Positions 26,974 through 35,651 of a DNA stretch of 64,000 nucleotides are shown in pieces. Position 1 is the first letter of the stretch. Every line of letters begins with the position of its first letter. This stretch comes from Chroococcidiopsis sp. TS-821. Its GTDB lineage: Bacteria; Cyanobacteriota; Cyanobacteriia; Cyanobacteriales; Chroococcidiopsidaceae. The position numbers and the translations under genes were made by a program. A model generated the notes under the pieces. That model did no database searches and was not told the DNA's origin. It saw only the letters and a list, made by a program, of their open reading frames with translations. The stretch covers positions 1-64,000 of the forward strand of contig NZ_MVDI01000013.1 in assembly GCF_002939305.1 (NCBI RefSeq). Direction: 5' to 3'.

Positions 26974-29160
26974 ATGAACGCAAATCGCACACAGCAAATT
27001 GCCAGCATTGTCGAAAAACGCCGTCCTTTGGCAGATAAAATTGCAACAACAGCAGCAAATTTAGCAACGCTTTCGCAAGCACTACGAAATCTCGAAGCGC
27101 ATCGCCAACACATTCTCGCGCAAGTAGATGATGAGAGTAGCTACGGACGGTTGCAAGAAATTGATTTAGCGTCAATACAGAATAACATTGCCATAGAATT
27201 GCGATCGCTAGCGCAACTTCAGCAACGTTTTGCGCGCAATACACTCAATATTGGCGTAGTAGGACGCGCCCGCCAAGGAAAAAGTCGATTCCTGCAAAGT
27301 TTAACAGGATTGACCGCCGCTGAGATTCCGGATGGCGATCGCCAACATTGTACAGGAGTACGCAGTACAATTCATCACAATCCGAGTAGCGATATTTACG
27401 GAGAAGTGTGGTTTCATTCAGAGCGCTCGTTTTTGGAGGAAGTCATCGCGCCTTATTACGAACAGCTACGTTTAGGCGCAAAACCAATTACACTTACAGA
27501 GTTTACAAGTAAACCGCTACCACCATTACCGCGCGAACTACCTGGATATGCTGAACCAGGGGCAATGTACGAACATTTAGGCAGGTATCACGCCAATATC
27601 GACAAATACCGTCACTTACTGCGATCGCCTTCGCCGCGTAAAATACCCAGAGAAGAAATTCGCGAATACGTCGCGCAAGATACAACCGATGGTCAGCGCG
27701 TGTTTTTCAACTATCTTGCAGTTCGGGAAGTGAAAATCGTCTGTAGCTTTCCGCACGCAGATGTTGGACAAATTGCCTTAGTTGATATGCCAGGATTAGG
27801 CGATACTGGCGTTGGCGATGCAGAAAGACTTGTCAAAACCTTAGGAAACGATGTCGATGTGGTATTGTTTGTACGGATGCCAAAATCCTCCGGTGACTAC
27901 TGGGCGGATGTTGATGTCCGGTTGTATGATACTGCACGCGCGGCATTAGTTGACTTACCACTCGAATTGTGGTCGTTTATGGTGCTAAATCGCACCGCTG
28001 CTGACTCGAAAAACGGCGATAACTTCAACAACTGCAAAGACTTAGCCGACACATTAGCCGAAAAACACATCAAAGTAGTCGATTGTGCGATCGCAAATTG
28101 TGCCGATCCTGCGGCGGCAAACCAAGTTTTAGACCAAATTCTCGACTATCTGGCAACGCATATTACAACTTTAGATGAGAAGTATGCGACCTCTTGCCAA
28201 GAGCGATTACTGCAACTTCAGAATACAGTAAATATAGAGCTAGAAAAAGCCAACAAAGCTTTAGCCCTAGCAGTCGGTGAGAATTGGTTTCCTTTATTCG
28301 TCGAATTGTTTGAGCAATTATGGAATGAACTAACAAGTGGTTTAGAAGCACTGCTACGACATCTCAAAGCACAACGCAACGAACAAAATAGCGATTTTAA
28401 ACAACAAGTCGCCACCGCAATTGCTGCGTGTCGTCAGGATACCGGAATTCCGAGTATCGAGCAAATTGAAAAACGACGCGATCGCACCGGTGGTTATCCG
28501 AATGCTTACTACCAGTATATGCACGAAATTCGCGCGCATCTATCGCAGCATTTTTTAGCTTTGGATGTTGGTTTACAGCGATCGCTAACGCGAGTAAAGT
28601 CACAAGTTGCTGATGTGTTAATCCATCAAGCGCGGTTAGGCGGTATAACTTCGGCAACAGGTGTGGAATTTTTACAAGAAATTGCGCAGCAACTACCCGA
28701 TACTTTACCAACGTTGAAACTGGGATTTGAAATCTTAGCAGAGTTTGAGATTTCCTATCGCGGGTTGATTCAACATCGAATTCGCAAGCATTTGGATGGA
28801 TTAACACCCGATGAAACAACGTTGCAACTTTCTAAATCGCCTTCGGCAAAAGAAATTTTATCTAACCTAAAAACACTTCATGCAGAAGCGGTGTATGGCT
28901 GCGAGACGGCGTTAGAAGACTTACTCAGCGAACCTAGTTTAGCAGCGTTTGCAATCGTGGAAGAGTTTGTCGATCGCATTCTTCGCGCAGAAGGGGCAAA
29001 ATCAGAATGGCGGATCTTTTTAGAAGAAGCAAGGGCGGAAGTTTGGCAAGCGGAGTTTATGGCTTTAGGCGATCGCACGCGACTGCGACGGGAATGGTTT
29101 GATGCGATCGCGCGCGCTACGGCGGCGAATCAATCGAATGCGATGCAGTTTTTGGGTTAG
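26974..29160 (+). CDS. dynamin-like P-loop GTPase
   Basis: 728 residues. A helical N-terminal segment (1-90, likely coiled coil) precedes a GTPase domain: P-loop GRARQGKS at 97-104, G3 DMPGLGDTGVG at 271-281, and a G4-like VLNRTAADS near 337-345 in place of the classical NKxD. About 170 residues separate G1 and G3, more than in Ras-type domains and similar to dynamin-like proteins. The remainder (about 400-728) is mostly helical, with no strong membrane helix. Bacterial dynamin-like proteins remodel membranes or act in conflict systems. The partner genes follow within 100 bp on the same strand. The family name is uncertain. Confidence 0.7.
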   Translation: MNANRTQQIASIVEKRRPLADKIATTAANLATLSQALRNLEAHRQHILAQVDDESSYGRLQEIDLASIQNNIAIELRSLAQLQQRFARNTLNIGVVGRARQGKSRFLQSLTGLTAAEIPDGDRQHCTGVRSTIHHNPSSDIYGEVWFHSERSFLEEVIAPYYEQLRLGAKPITLTEFTSKPLPPLPRELPGYAEPGAMYEHLGRYHANIDKYRHLLRSPSPRKIPREEIREYVAQDTTDGQRVFFNYLAVREVKIVCSFPHADVGQIALVDMPGLGDTGVGDAERLVKTLGNDVDVVLFVRMPKSSGDYWADVDVRLYDTARAALVDLPLELWSFMVLNRTAADSKNGDNFNNCKDLADTLAEKHIKVVDCAIANCADPAAANQVLDQILDYLATHITTLDEKYATSCQERLLQLQNTVNIELEKANKALALAVGENWFPLFVELFEQLWNELTSGLEALLRHLKAQRNEQNSDFKQQVATAIAACRQDTGIPSIEQIEKRRDRTGGYPNAYYQYMHEIRAHLSQHFLALDVGLQRSLTRVKSQVADVLIHQARLGGITSATGVEFLQEIAQQLPDTLPTLKLGFEILAEFEISYRGLIQHRIRKHLDGLTPDETTLQLSKSPSAKEILSNLKTLHAEAVYGCETALEDLLSEPSLAAFAIVEEFVDRILRAEGAKSEWRIFLEEARAEVWQAEFMALGDRTRLRREWFDAIARATAANQSNAMQFLG

Positions 29161-29230
29161 ATTCGGGGCGGATAGAGGGCACGATGTTGCGATTATTGGG
29201 TGTAGGTATATAGAGGAAAGATGAGGGTTG

Positions 29231-30211
29231 ATGCACGAAATTAAAATTACGATGTTGGGTCCTAGTGGGGTGGGTAAGACGACTTTACTGACCGCAATTT
29301 ATGAGCAATTCGAAAGTAATATTGGGAAAACGAATTTACAACTTACACCTGATGAAGAGAGTTCGGCGATTCTACAAGAAAGGTTAGTGGAACTAAAAAC
29401 TTTACTCGACGATTTTGAAGCAACTGGGGGAATTCAAGGAACCGAAGGCGAACCGGAAGAGTTGCGATCGTTTATCTTTGGTTTAGGGCAAAAAGGTCAA
29501 AAACCTTCTTTACAATTACATTTTCAAGATTATCCTGGTGGCTATCATGCAGCAAAAGCCACACCAGAAAAAAGACAATTTGTCAAGAGTTTACTGACTG
29601 ATTGTGTCGCGGTTCTCATTGCAATTGATGCACCAGCATTGATGGAACAAAACGGTAAATGGCATGAATTTATTAATCGTCCACAGCAAATGACAGATTT
29701 ATTCAAAACAGCGTATCAAGATTTAGATTCACCGCGATTAGTCATCTTTGCGCCCGTAAAATGTGAAAAATATCTCCAAAGCGAAGCGTCCGCTAAAGAA
29801 CTTTTGCAACGCGTCAGAGAAGGATATAGCAAACTTATCGACTTATTTAACTCAGCCAATCTACTTCCTAAAGTTGCTGCGGTGGTGACTCCGGTACAAA
29901 CAGTCGGTAGCGTCGTTTTTTCCAGAATTGATACAAACAATAGTACACCACATTTTCGCTTTCGTAAAATTAGCCACGACGCCGTGTATAATCCACAAAA
30001 TAGCGAACAACCACTAAGATACTTATTGCGGTTTATCTTAAAGTTGCATATCGACACGCGATCGCGTAGTTGGGGAATATTTAGTTTCCTCCGCGATTGG
30101 CTAGGAAGAGACTATCATCTCAAGCAAGCCGTTAGTCAATTTGCCAGTGAGTGTAAAACAAACAATGGCTTCGCCTTACTTCAAGGAGAAGACTTATTAA
30201 AAATTAGCTAA
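29231..30211 (+). CDS. small GTPase-like protein (TRAFAC-type)
   Basis: 326 residues from the ATG at 29231 (a TTG sits one codon before). The N-terminus HEIKITMLGPSGVGKTTLL has a P-loop at 10-17. G3 is in LQLHFQDYPGGYH, where DYPGG replaces DxxG. A G4-like PVKCEKY follows. This is the layout of SRP-receptor-beta- or 'double-GTPase'-like NTPases that regulate multi-gene conflict systems in bacteria. The C-terminal part (about 240-326) is basic and helical. It lies 70 bp after the dynamin-like GTPase and is followed, 100 bp on, by a membrane-anchored partner. It may be the switch that signals to the large GTPase. Confidence 0.65.
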   Translation: MHEIKITMLGPSGVGKTTLLTAIYEQFESNIGKTNLQLTPDEESSAILQERLVELKTLLDDFEATGGIQGTEGEPEELRSFIFGLGQKGQKPSLQLHFQDYPGGYHAAKATPEKRQFVKSLLTDCVAVLIAIDAPALMEQNGKWHEFINRPQQMTDLFKTAYQDLDSPRLVIFAPVKCEKYLQSEASAKELLQRVREGYSKLIDLFNSANLLPKVAAVVTPVQTVGSVVFSRIDTNNSTPHFRFRKISHDAVYNPQNSEQPLRYLLRFILKLHIDTRSRSWGIFSFLRDWLGRDYHLKQAVSQFASECKTNNGFALLQGEDLLKIS

Positions 30212-30238
30212 AACCTCCAAAATCTCTCCCTATCTCTT

Positions 30239-30262
30239 ATCCTTTGTGTCTTTGTGGTTCGT
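30239..30262. repeat. dispersed 'CACAAAGACAC' repeat
   Basis: The + strand reads CCTTTGTGTCTTTGTGGTTCG, the reverse complement of CGAACCACAAAGACACAAAGG. A close copy (ACCACAAAGACACGAAGGACG) lies inside the 5-oxoprolinase gene at 58911-58940. It sits in the gap between the two genes of the GTPase cluster. Confidence 0.6.
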
Positions 30263-30310
30263 TGGTTCGTTTCAACAAGATTACTATTTACACATTAAAT
30301 ATTATGAACT

Positions 30311-31165
30311 ATGAATATCTACATCCAAAGTCGCGGTGTTCCTCCAGACGATGATTATTGCTGGCAACCCGAAGTACCAAATATTCTCAAAAAAAATCGT
30401 ATCAATGACTTAATTCAAAGCGAATCACCGTCAGTAATTTTAGCGCGGTTTGATAGCACACTCCTCCTACTCATCACCAGCTTAGAATCAAGCGAAAGAA
30501 AAGATTTTCAAGGACGTACAATCCGAAATTCTGTGGCTTGGGTAGGAGAAGATACAGAAGCAAATGAAAAAAAACTACGCGCGATCGCAGCGTGTGCTTT
30601 ACGCGATGAACTGCGAGAAAATTTAAGAGCAGAAATTGACAATGCCGTAACTTTTGGTAGTAACAACGGTTTTCAAGTCAACTTCGATGCCTTAAGTCAT
30701 TTAGCAATTGAAGAAGTTATTAGCGTACGCAACTTTCCCGCCAATTTAGATAAAAAACTTGGCAAAAATTCAAAACAGCAACGCGACGAACTTGCTTACG
30801 AACTCGAACAACACAATTTACCAAAAGAAAATGCGCCCTTACTTGTTGTCACAGGTATTAAATCCGAATCAACTTTAATGGCAGCCGGAGTGTGGCGGGG
30901 GTTATCTAATCTCGTACAAACAGGAGGATGGAAAGACCCTTATAAAAAAAGTTCCACGTCCGAAAAAACAATTACGAGCAGTCACTCGAAAAATCAGAAA
31001 AACAATCACTTAGTTTTACTCATTTTATTACTCGCAGGCATCGCGATCGCAATTCTACTTTTATTTGTCATTGCCGAAACTAACCTCCAGTCGCAACCAG
31101 AACTCAAACCAACTTCGCAATCAATTTTTCCGCTGCGTCTAGTTAAGTTCGTTCACTCTTTATAG
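30311..31165 (+). CDS. C-terminally membrane-anchored partner protein
   Basis: 284 residues. The N-terminus (MNIYIQSRGVPPDDDYCWQPEVPN) and an alpha/beta-like body extend to about 215. A Ser/Lys-rich linker follows, then one transmembrane helix (LVLLILLLAGIAIAILLLFVIA, about 233-254) and a short tail. It is a tail-anchored protein that would face the cytosol. I do not recognise the family. It follows the two GTPases and ends 23 bp inside the convergent MFS gene. It could be a membrane tether or effector recruited by the GTPases. Confidence 0.7.
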   Translation: MNIYIQSRGVPPDDDYCWQPEVPNILKKNRINDLIQSESPSVILARFDSTLLLLITSLESSERKDFQGRTIRNSVAWVGEDTEANEKKLRAIAACALRDELRENLRAEIDNAVTFGSNNGFQVNFDALSHLAIEEVISVRNFPANLDKKLGKNSKQQRDELAYELEQHNLPKENAPLLVVTGIKSESTLMAAGVWRGLSNLVQTGGWKDPYKKSSTSEKTITSSHSKNQKNNHLVLLILLLAGIAIAILLLFVIAETNLQSQPELKPTSQSIFPLRLVKFVHSL

Positions 31166-32318
31166 GCGCATACCTCACCAACCAACGATGTAACCCCAAC
31201 ACGACAACAGCCAGCGGAATCATCAATACAGGAATAATTTCTAACCCAGCTTGATTTGCAATCCAACCAACAAGCGTTGGCACCGTTGCTGCACCTAAAC
31301 TAGCAACGCTAGTGACAAATCCGATCGCCGCTGGCACCATATGAGAAGAAACGCGCTGCGGCATCAACCAGATCGTTGCGGGAAAAATGGGGGCAAGTGC
31401 AAAACCAATGACAGGTAAACTAAATAACTGATTTGGCAACAACCACCAAGCAATTAAACCAATCGTTAGCAACGCGATCGCTAAATCCAGCGTGCGAATT
31501 GCACCCCAGCGCGCGACGAAACGCCCCATAATCAAGCGTCCAATTGTTAGCCCTAACCAATACGCCGTAACGCTGTAACCGGCAATAACTTCAGGAGTTC
31601 CGCGACTTAAACTTTGAACGGTATACGCCCAGTTACCTAAAGAGGCTTCTGTACCAACGTAAACGAGTAACAAGACCCCTGCAACTAAGACGGCGGGTGT
31701 TCTCAATGCTAATTTAAGACTTGTCCTCGCATCAGTATCTTGTGTGATGACACGCTTAGCCATCGGTTTATAGTTAGAGACGACCGCCCACAACATCCCA
31801 ATTACAGTAACGCCGACAATCGCAGCGATGTGCAAATAGATGCGTCGCCAGTTCATTCCGAAAGCAAGAAGAGTTGTCGCTAAGGCAGGACCTAGTAATG
31901 CACCAACACCGTAGAATGCGTGTAACACGCCCATAATATTTGCGTTACGCTGATTGGCAATGTAGGTGTTGAGTCCAGCATCGATCAGTCCAACTCCTAA
32001 CCCTAAAAACGTTCCCGCCGCAACCATAATATGCCAACGCGGGGCGATCGCATAAACGACTAACGTACTCGTCAGCGTCAGCGACGCCATCAGCAACATC
32101 CGCGCCAATCCGATGCGGCTAACCAATAAACTACTAGAAAATGCCGCAACCATGTAACCGCTGACTTGGCTGAGAAACAAAAAAGTTACCGTTGCTGGAG
32201 TAAGATTATAAGCAGTCAAGATGGAAGGTAATAAGACTCCGAGACCTCCCTCTGCAATCCCAATGGCAATAAAAGCGTAAAATGCAAGCGCAATACCGAT
32301 CCACCCTGGAGCACGCAT
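31143..32318 (-). CDS. MFS transporter
   Basis: A 391-residue protein with about 12 hydrophobic helices in two groups (about residues 8-170 and 205-380). The region LLVSRIGLARMLLMASL (about 63-79) is the loop between helices 2 and 3. LTIGRLIMGRFVARWGAIRT (about 254-273) is the equivalent loop in the second half, the usual internal repeat of the family. The substrate is not predictable (sugar or drug efflux are both common for this type). Its 3' end overlaps the membrane-anchored partner protein by 23 bp; it lies next to pyrE. Confidence 0.85.
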   Translation of the reverse strand: MRAPGWIGIALAFYAFIAIGIAEGGLGVLLPSILTAYNLTPATVTFLFLSQVSGYMVAAFSSSLLVSRIGLARMLLMASLTLTSTLVVYAIAPRWHIMVAAGTFLGLGVGLIDAGLNTYIANQRNANIMGVLHAFYGVGALLGPALATTLLAFGMNWRRIYLHIAAIVGVTVIGMLWAVVSNYKPMAKRVITQDTDARTSLKLALRTPAVLVAGVLLLVYVGTEASLGNWAYTVQSLSRGTPEVIAGYSVTAYWLGLTIGRLIMGRFVARWGAIRTLDLAIALLTIGLIAWWLLPNQLFSLPVIGFALAPIFPATIWLMPQRVSSHMVPAAIGFVTSVASLGAATVPTLVGWIANQAGLEIIPVLMIPLAVVVLGLHRWLVRYAPIKSERT

Positions 32319-32365
32319 AAAATAAATTTAACTTGTAACCTTGACAGGATAACAGGATATACAAG

Positions 32366-32923
32366 TCAAGTAGTGAGCGGTATTTGCTGCTGACACAAAG
32401 TGCAATCTTCTGGAGACATTGCATCCATACCCTGTAGTGAAATTAAAACTTCAGTGCGACAAGATAAATCAACATTAAATAACCCTTTAGTTGCAACAAG
32501 TCCCACACCTACAGGTTCCGCACCCGCTTGACGCGCGATCGCAAGCAATTGTTTTGCAGTACCTCCGGTTGTCGTGATGTCATCAACGACTAAAACCCGC
32601 GCCCCAACAGGAAAAGTAAAACCTTCAATCAACGCATAAGTCCCAGATTTTTCGCGGGCGATCGCAACTTCTACTCCTAAATGCTTCGCGACTTCAAAAG
32701 CTAAAATACTCCCAGCTTCGTTTGCACCTAAAACATAATCAATGTTCTCATTCGCAAACCGGCGAGCGATTTCTGCAAAAATAATCTCAGCGGCTTGGGG
32801 ATAGCGCAGCAGTTTGATGCAACGAAAAAATCGAGACGCATGAAGTCCACTTGCTAGCTGAAAATGTCCACTTTGCAGTGCTTCTGTTTTTTCAATAAGT
32901 TGGGCGATTGCGTGTTCTGACAT
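32366..32923 (-). CDS. pyrE: orotate phosphoribosyltransferase
   Basis: A 185-residue enzyme that converts orotate plus PRPP to orotidine 5'-phosphate in de novo UMP synthesis. The PRPP-binding motif VLVVDDITTTGGTAKQLL is at about residues 110-127. VLGANEAGSILAFEVAKHLGVEVAIAREKSG (about 60-90) holds the substrate lysine. Length is normal for the short bacterial form. It sits beside the predicted N-heterocycle locus, which may be chance. It lies about 50 bp downstream of the amidohydrolase, in the same orientation. Confidence 0.9.
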   Translation of the reverse strand: MSEHAIAQLIEKTEALQSGHFQLASGLHASRFFRCIKLLRYPQAAEIIFAEIARRFANENIDYVLGANEAGSILAFEVAKHLGVEVAIAREKSGTYALIEGFTFPVGARVLVVDDITTTGGTAKQLLAIARQAGAEPVGVGLVATKGLFNVDLSCRTEVLISLQGMDAMSPEDCTLCQQQIPLTT

Positions 32924-32940
32924 TGGGGTTGGAAAATTAA

Positions 32941-32998
32941 CAAGACGCTTGGCGACTGAAGTCGCAGCTAAAAAACTAAGTCCAACTTCGTGGACTCA
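32941..32998. repeat. double-hairpin dispersed repeat, copy 1
   Basis: Consists of GCGACTGAAGTCGC (hairpin, near 32952-32965) and, after AAAAACTAAGTCCA, a second inverted pair AGTCCAACTTCGTGGACT. The same arrangement occurs at 46181-46231. This copy overlaps the last codons of the amidohydrolase gene. Confidence 0.75.
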
Positions 32999-34226
32999 TC
33001 AAATTAGAGTTGTATAAACTTGGCACTTTCTCCTGTATTGTACCTGCAACGAGATTGCCAGATTTGAAGACAGCTAATCGTGTTGCTTGATGTAAAATTG
33101 CTTCGGGAATTGAGTAAGCATCGAAGACAACTAAATCGGCTGCATGACCAGGTTCAATTCCATAGGATAACCGTAACATCTTGGCGGCGTTTTCTGAAAT
33201 TGTCTGCCAAAGTCTTTCTAAATCTCGGTTTGCCATGTAGCCTGTTAACTGTGCCAGCAATAATACAGCCTTCAGTAAATCTGCGTCGCCATAACGCACA
33301 AACGGATCGCGTAAATTATCAGTACCGCAAACAACATTCACATTGGCTTCAAGAAGTTCGGCAACTCGCGTTAACTTAATTCGTGTTGGTAACACAGTGA
33401 CTGAAATTTCAGCGTTTTTCACCAGTTCAATCGCCGCTTGGGCTTGACTAGGGGAAACATACGCCAGCGAAGCAATATGTGAAACTGCGACTCGCCCTTG
33501 ATAATTATGTTCAATCGTTTTCTGCGCGACATACGGTAGTGTAAATGCTTCCGCGCCATCCCAGTTATCCAGATGCAAATCGAGGTCGCAGTCGTAGCGC
33601 AGTGCTAAATCAAATAACGCATCAACTTGCGCTTCTGGATTTGACGACCATAAACCTTGATTGACATTACCGCCAATCACTTTTATACCACGTTGTAGTG
33701 CTTGTTCAATGTATGGCGCTGCACCCGATTCTAGTGTGTCTGGAACTGCAAACCATCCCTCTTGCGGAAACGCAACTAATTGAATATCGATTTGATGCGC
33801 CAGCGATCGCTGCACATTTAATAATCCTTCTACCGCGCGCAACTCGACAAATCTATCCGCTTCCACATGCGTGCGAATTGTTGTTGTTCCTGCGGCTATA
33901 CTCCACTGCAAAGCTTGCGAGGCGCGTTGTTCGACATCTGCAACTGTAAAACGTGACTTTAACTGTCGTACGGCTTGAATTGCTGAGGCTAGTCCGTTTT
34001 GAGCAAAAACATCGCCTACAAACTCGGCGGTTAATGCTTTATCCAGGTGCGCGTGTGCATCAACTAAACCCGCAGTTAAAACTTTACCATCGAGATTCCA
34101 CACCGTTTGCGCAGCGAGAAAATCACCTTCAATAACTGTCGCAATCTTACCCTCTACTACACCAATACACCACCGCCCTGCACGATCTGGCAAAGTCGCG
34201 TTCGTCAACGCACAATCTAGATTCAC
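32976..34226 (-). CDS. cytosine-deaminase-like amidohydrolase
   Basis: 416 residues from a GTG at 34226, chosen because GAGGAT lies 8 bp upstream; a start at 34277 would overlap the previous gene. It is a metal-dependent amidohydrolase of the CodA type: HAHLDKAL (metal site, near residue 62), the RTHVEADRF strand, HLDNWD, ASHIASLAY and CGTDNLRDPF. The family deaminates cytosine or opens ring amides. In this locus it may act on the ring or on an intermediate from the ring-opening enzymes. Its last seven codons (SPRSWT stop) lie inside a dispersed repeat, so the C-terminus may be secondary. It follows the ABC lipoprotein gene by 10 bp, so the two are co-transcribed. Confidence 0.85.
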   Translation of the reverse strand: MNLDCALTNATLPDRAGRWCIGVVEGKIATVIEGDFLAAQTVWNLDGKVLTAGLVDAHAHLDKALTAEFVGDVFAQNGLASAIQAVRQLKSRFTVADVEQRASQALQWSIAAGTTTIRTHVEADRFVELRAVEGLLNVQRSLAHQIDIQLVAFPQEGWFAVPDTLESGAAPYIEQALQRGIKVIGGNVNQGLWSSNPEAQVDALFDLALRYDCDLDLHLDNWDGAEAFTLPYVAQKTIEHNYQGRVAVSHIASLAYVSPSQAQAAIELVKNAEISVTVLPTRIKLTRVAELLEANVNVVCGTDNLRDPFVRYGDADLLKAVLLLAQLTGYMANRDLERLWQTISENAAKMLRLSYGIEPGHAADLVVFDAYSIPEAILHQATRLAVFKSGNLVAGTIQEKVPSLYNSNLMSPRSWT

Positions 34227-34236
34227 GCTTATATCC

Positions 34237-35337
34237 TCAAATTGTCCGCTGTTCTTTAGGCGGCAAAAAGCTATCATTAAACACGTCTTCGGGTGTGGGA
34301 ACCTCAGCTAACCCAAAGCCTTTTGCAACTTGTTCTAGCGTCGTTTGCAATCGCGCGCGATCGACACCACCCAAGCCGTTTTGCTCAACTTCAGGGCTAA
34401 CATAGAGCGAATCTAACGCAATTTGGAGTCTTTCTCGTTCTTGCGCTTGATCCATCAATCCGTCTTCACTCAGTTCCATGACAGCAGCTAAACCCTCATC
34501 AGGATTTCTAATCGTGTCTTGCAAGCCGCGTAAATACGCACTGACAAATCCCCGCACTACTTCTGGATTTTGTTCTAAGAAAGATTCGCGGACAATCAAC
34601 GCGTTACCGTAAAGGTCTAAACCATGATCTGCATAAAGAAAAGTATTCAGGCGATCGGGACCGTAACCTAACTTGTTGAGTGGTGGCAAACTCGAAATAT
34701 TAAAGCCAGAAATTGCATCAAATTCTCCTTGTACAAGCAGCGCCTCGCGCAATCTTGGTTCGACGTTATTCCAAGTCACAGAATCAGGATTTACCCCTGT
34801 TACTTGCGCAAAAACAGGCCAAAGTCGCCTTGCTGCATCACCTGCGGGGGCGGCTAACCGCTTACCTTCAAGTTGTTGAGGAGAAGAAATTCCAGCCCTA
34901 TCAAGAGCCATAATCGCAAATGGCGAACGATTATACTTAATAGCAACGGCAACTAATTTATCGTTGGGGTTCTTTTGGTTAAACTCGACCATCGAGTACA
35001 TATCGCCTTCGCCAATATCATAGACACCACTGGCAATTTTATTAATCGAGTCTGCCGAACCGTATCCGCGATCGAATCTGACGGCAATTCCTTCTTCGGC
35101 GAAGTATCCTTTTTGAATTGCGATCGCAAGTGGTGCATCCACCGCTTGCAATAACCAAGATAAGGTAAAGCGCACCTCGCGTAACTCGCGATTTGGATTA
35201 TTGACGGCTGTTTGTGCTGTTGTTGGAGGCTGAGACGTTGTTTGATTAGCACAGCTACCGAGATATACTGCTGATCCGGCAACTAATGCAAGTGCAATAA
35301 ATTTTGTCCAAACCTTCGGCATGATTGTCTTGCTCAT
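34237..35337 (-). CDS. ABC-type substrate-binding lipoprotein (NMT1/ThiY-like)
   Basis: A 366-residue precursor with a lipobox near residues 25-29 (YLGSCAN, Cys29), so the mature protein would be tethered to the inner membrane. The body has the two-lobed NMT1/SsuA/ThiY fold: TLSWLLQAVDAPLAIAIQKGYFAEEGI near residue 58 and GYGSADSINKIASGVYDIGEGD near 90. NMT1/ThiY proteins bind thiamine-pyrimidine, riboflavin or similar heterocycles. No permease or ATPase gene is in the window, so it must share a transporter elsewhere or one outside this region. The ring-degrading enzymes on the other strand suggest a heterocycle ligand. Confidence 0.82.
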   Translation of the reverse strand: MSKTIMPKVWTKFIALALVAGSAVYLGSCANQTTSQPPTTAQTAVNNPNRELREVRFTLSWLLQAVDAPLAIAIQKGYFAEEGIAVRFDRGYGSADSINKIASGVYDIGEGDMYSMVEFNQKNPNDKLVAVAIKYNRSPFAIMALDRAGISSPQQLEGKRLAAPAGDAARRLWPVFAQVTGVNPDSVTWNNVEPRLREALLVQGEFDAISGFNISSLPPLNKLGYGPDRLNTFLYADHGLDLYGNALIVRESFLEQNPEVVRGFVSAYLRGLQDTIRNPDEGLAAVMELSEDGLMDQAQERERLQIALDSLYVSPEVEQNGLGGVDRARLQTTLEQVAKGFGLAEVPTPEDVFNDSFLPPKEQRTI

Positions 35338-35651
35338 AACTATATCTGTCTTTGGGATTCGACGGCAGGAAATCTTTCAACGCGATCGCAGCAACGATTT
35401 GTAACCAAGCCACATGAAATAAAACTGGCGTATTTGCCCTAGAATTGGGAAACAAGGTTAAGGTCAAAAGGTGTGTCCACAGGACTAGGAAGTGGACTTC
35501 ATTCAACTGCGTAACACTTCATAACGATGTCAATGAATTTATTGTTTAAATCGTGACTAGAAACAATCGATCGTATATGATATATAAAACCTAGGCGTTC
35601 GCAATTTAACTGTAAGCATCGCTACAAAAACTGCGCCCAAAGGAGCGAACC
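35338..35651. promoter_or_regulatory. divergent promoter region with candidate operator
   Basis: The 314 bp between the lipoprotein gene and the GntR gene hold the perfect palindrome TATATGATATA (35574-35584). It is about 70 bp upstream of the regulator start. GntR/FCD regulators bind short palindromes of this size, so it is a candidate operator for both directions. The rest is AT-rich and shows no other gene. Confidence 0.45.

Noticed and set aside
32366-32923. pyrE as part of the ring-degradation locus
   Set aside because: OPRT is a housekeeping enzyme of de novo synthesis; adjacency alone does not link it to catabolism.
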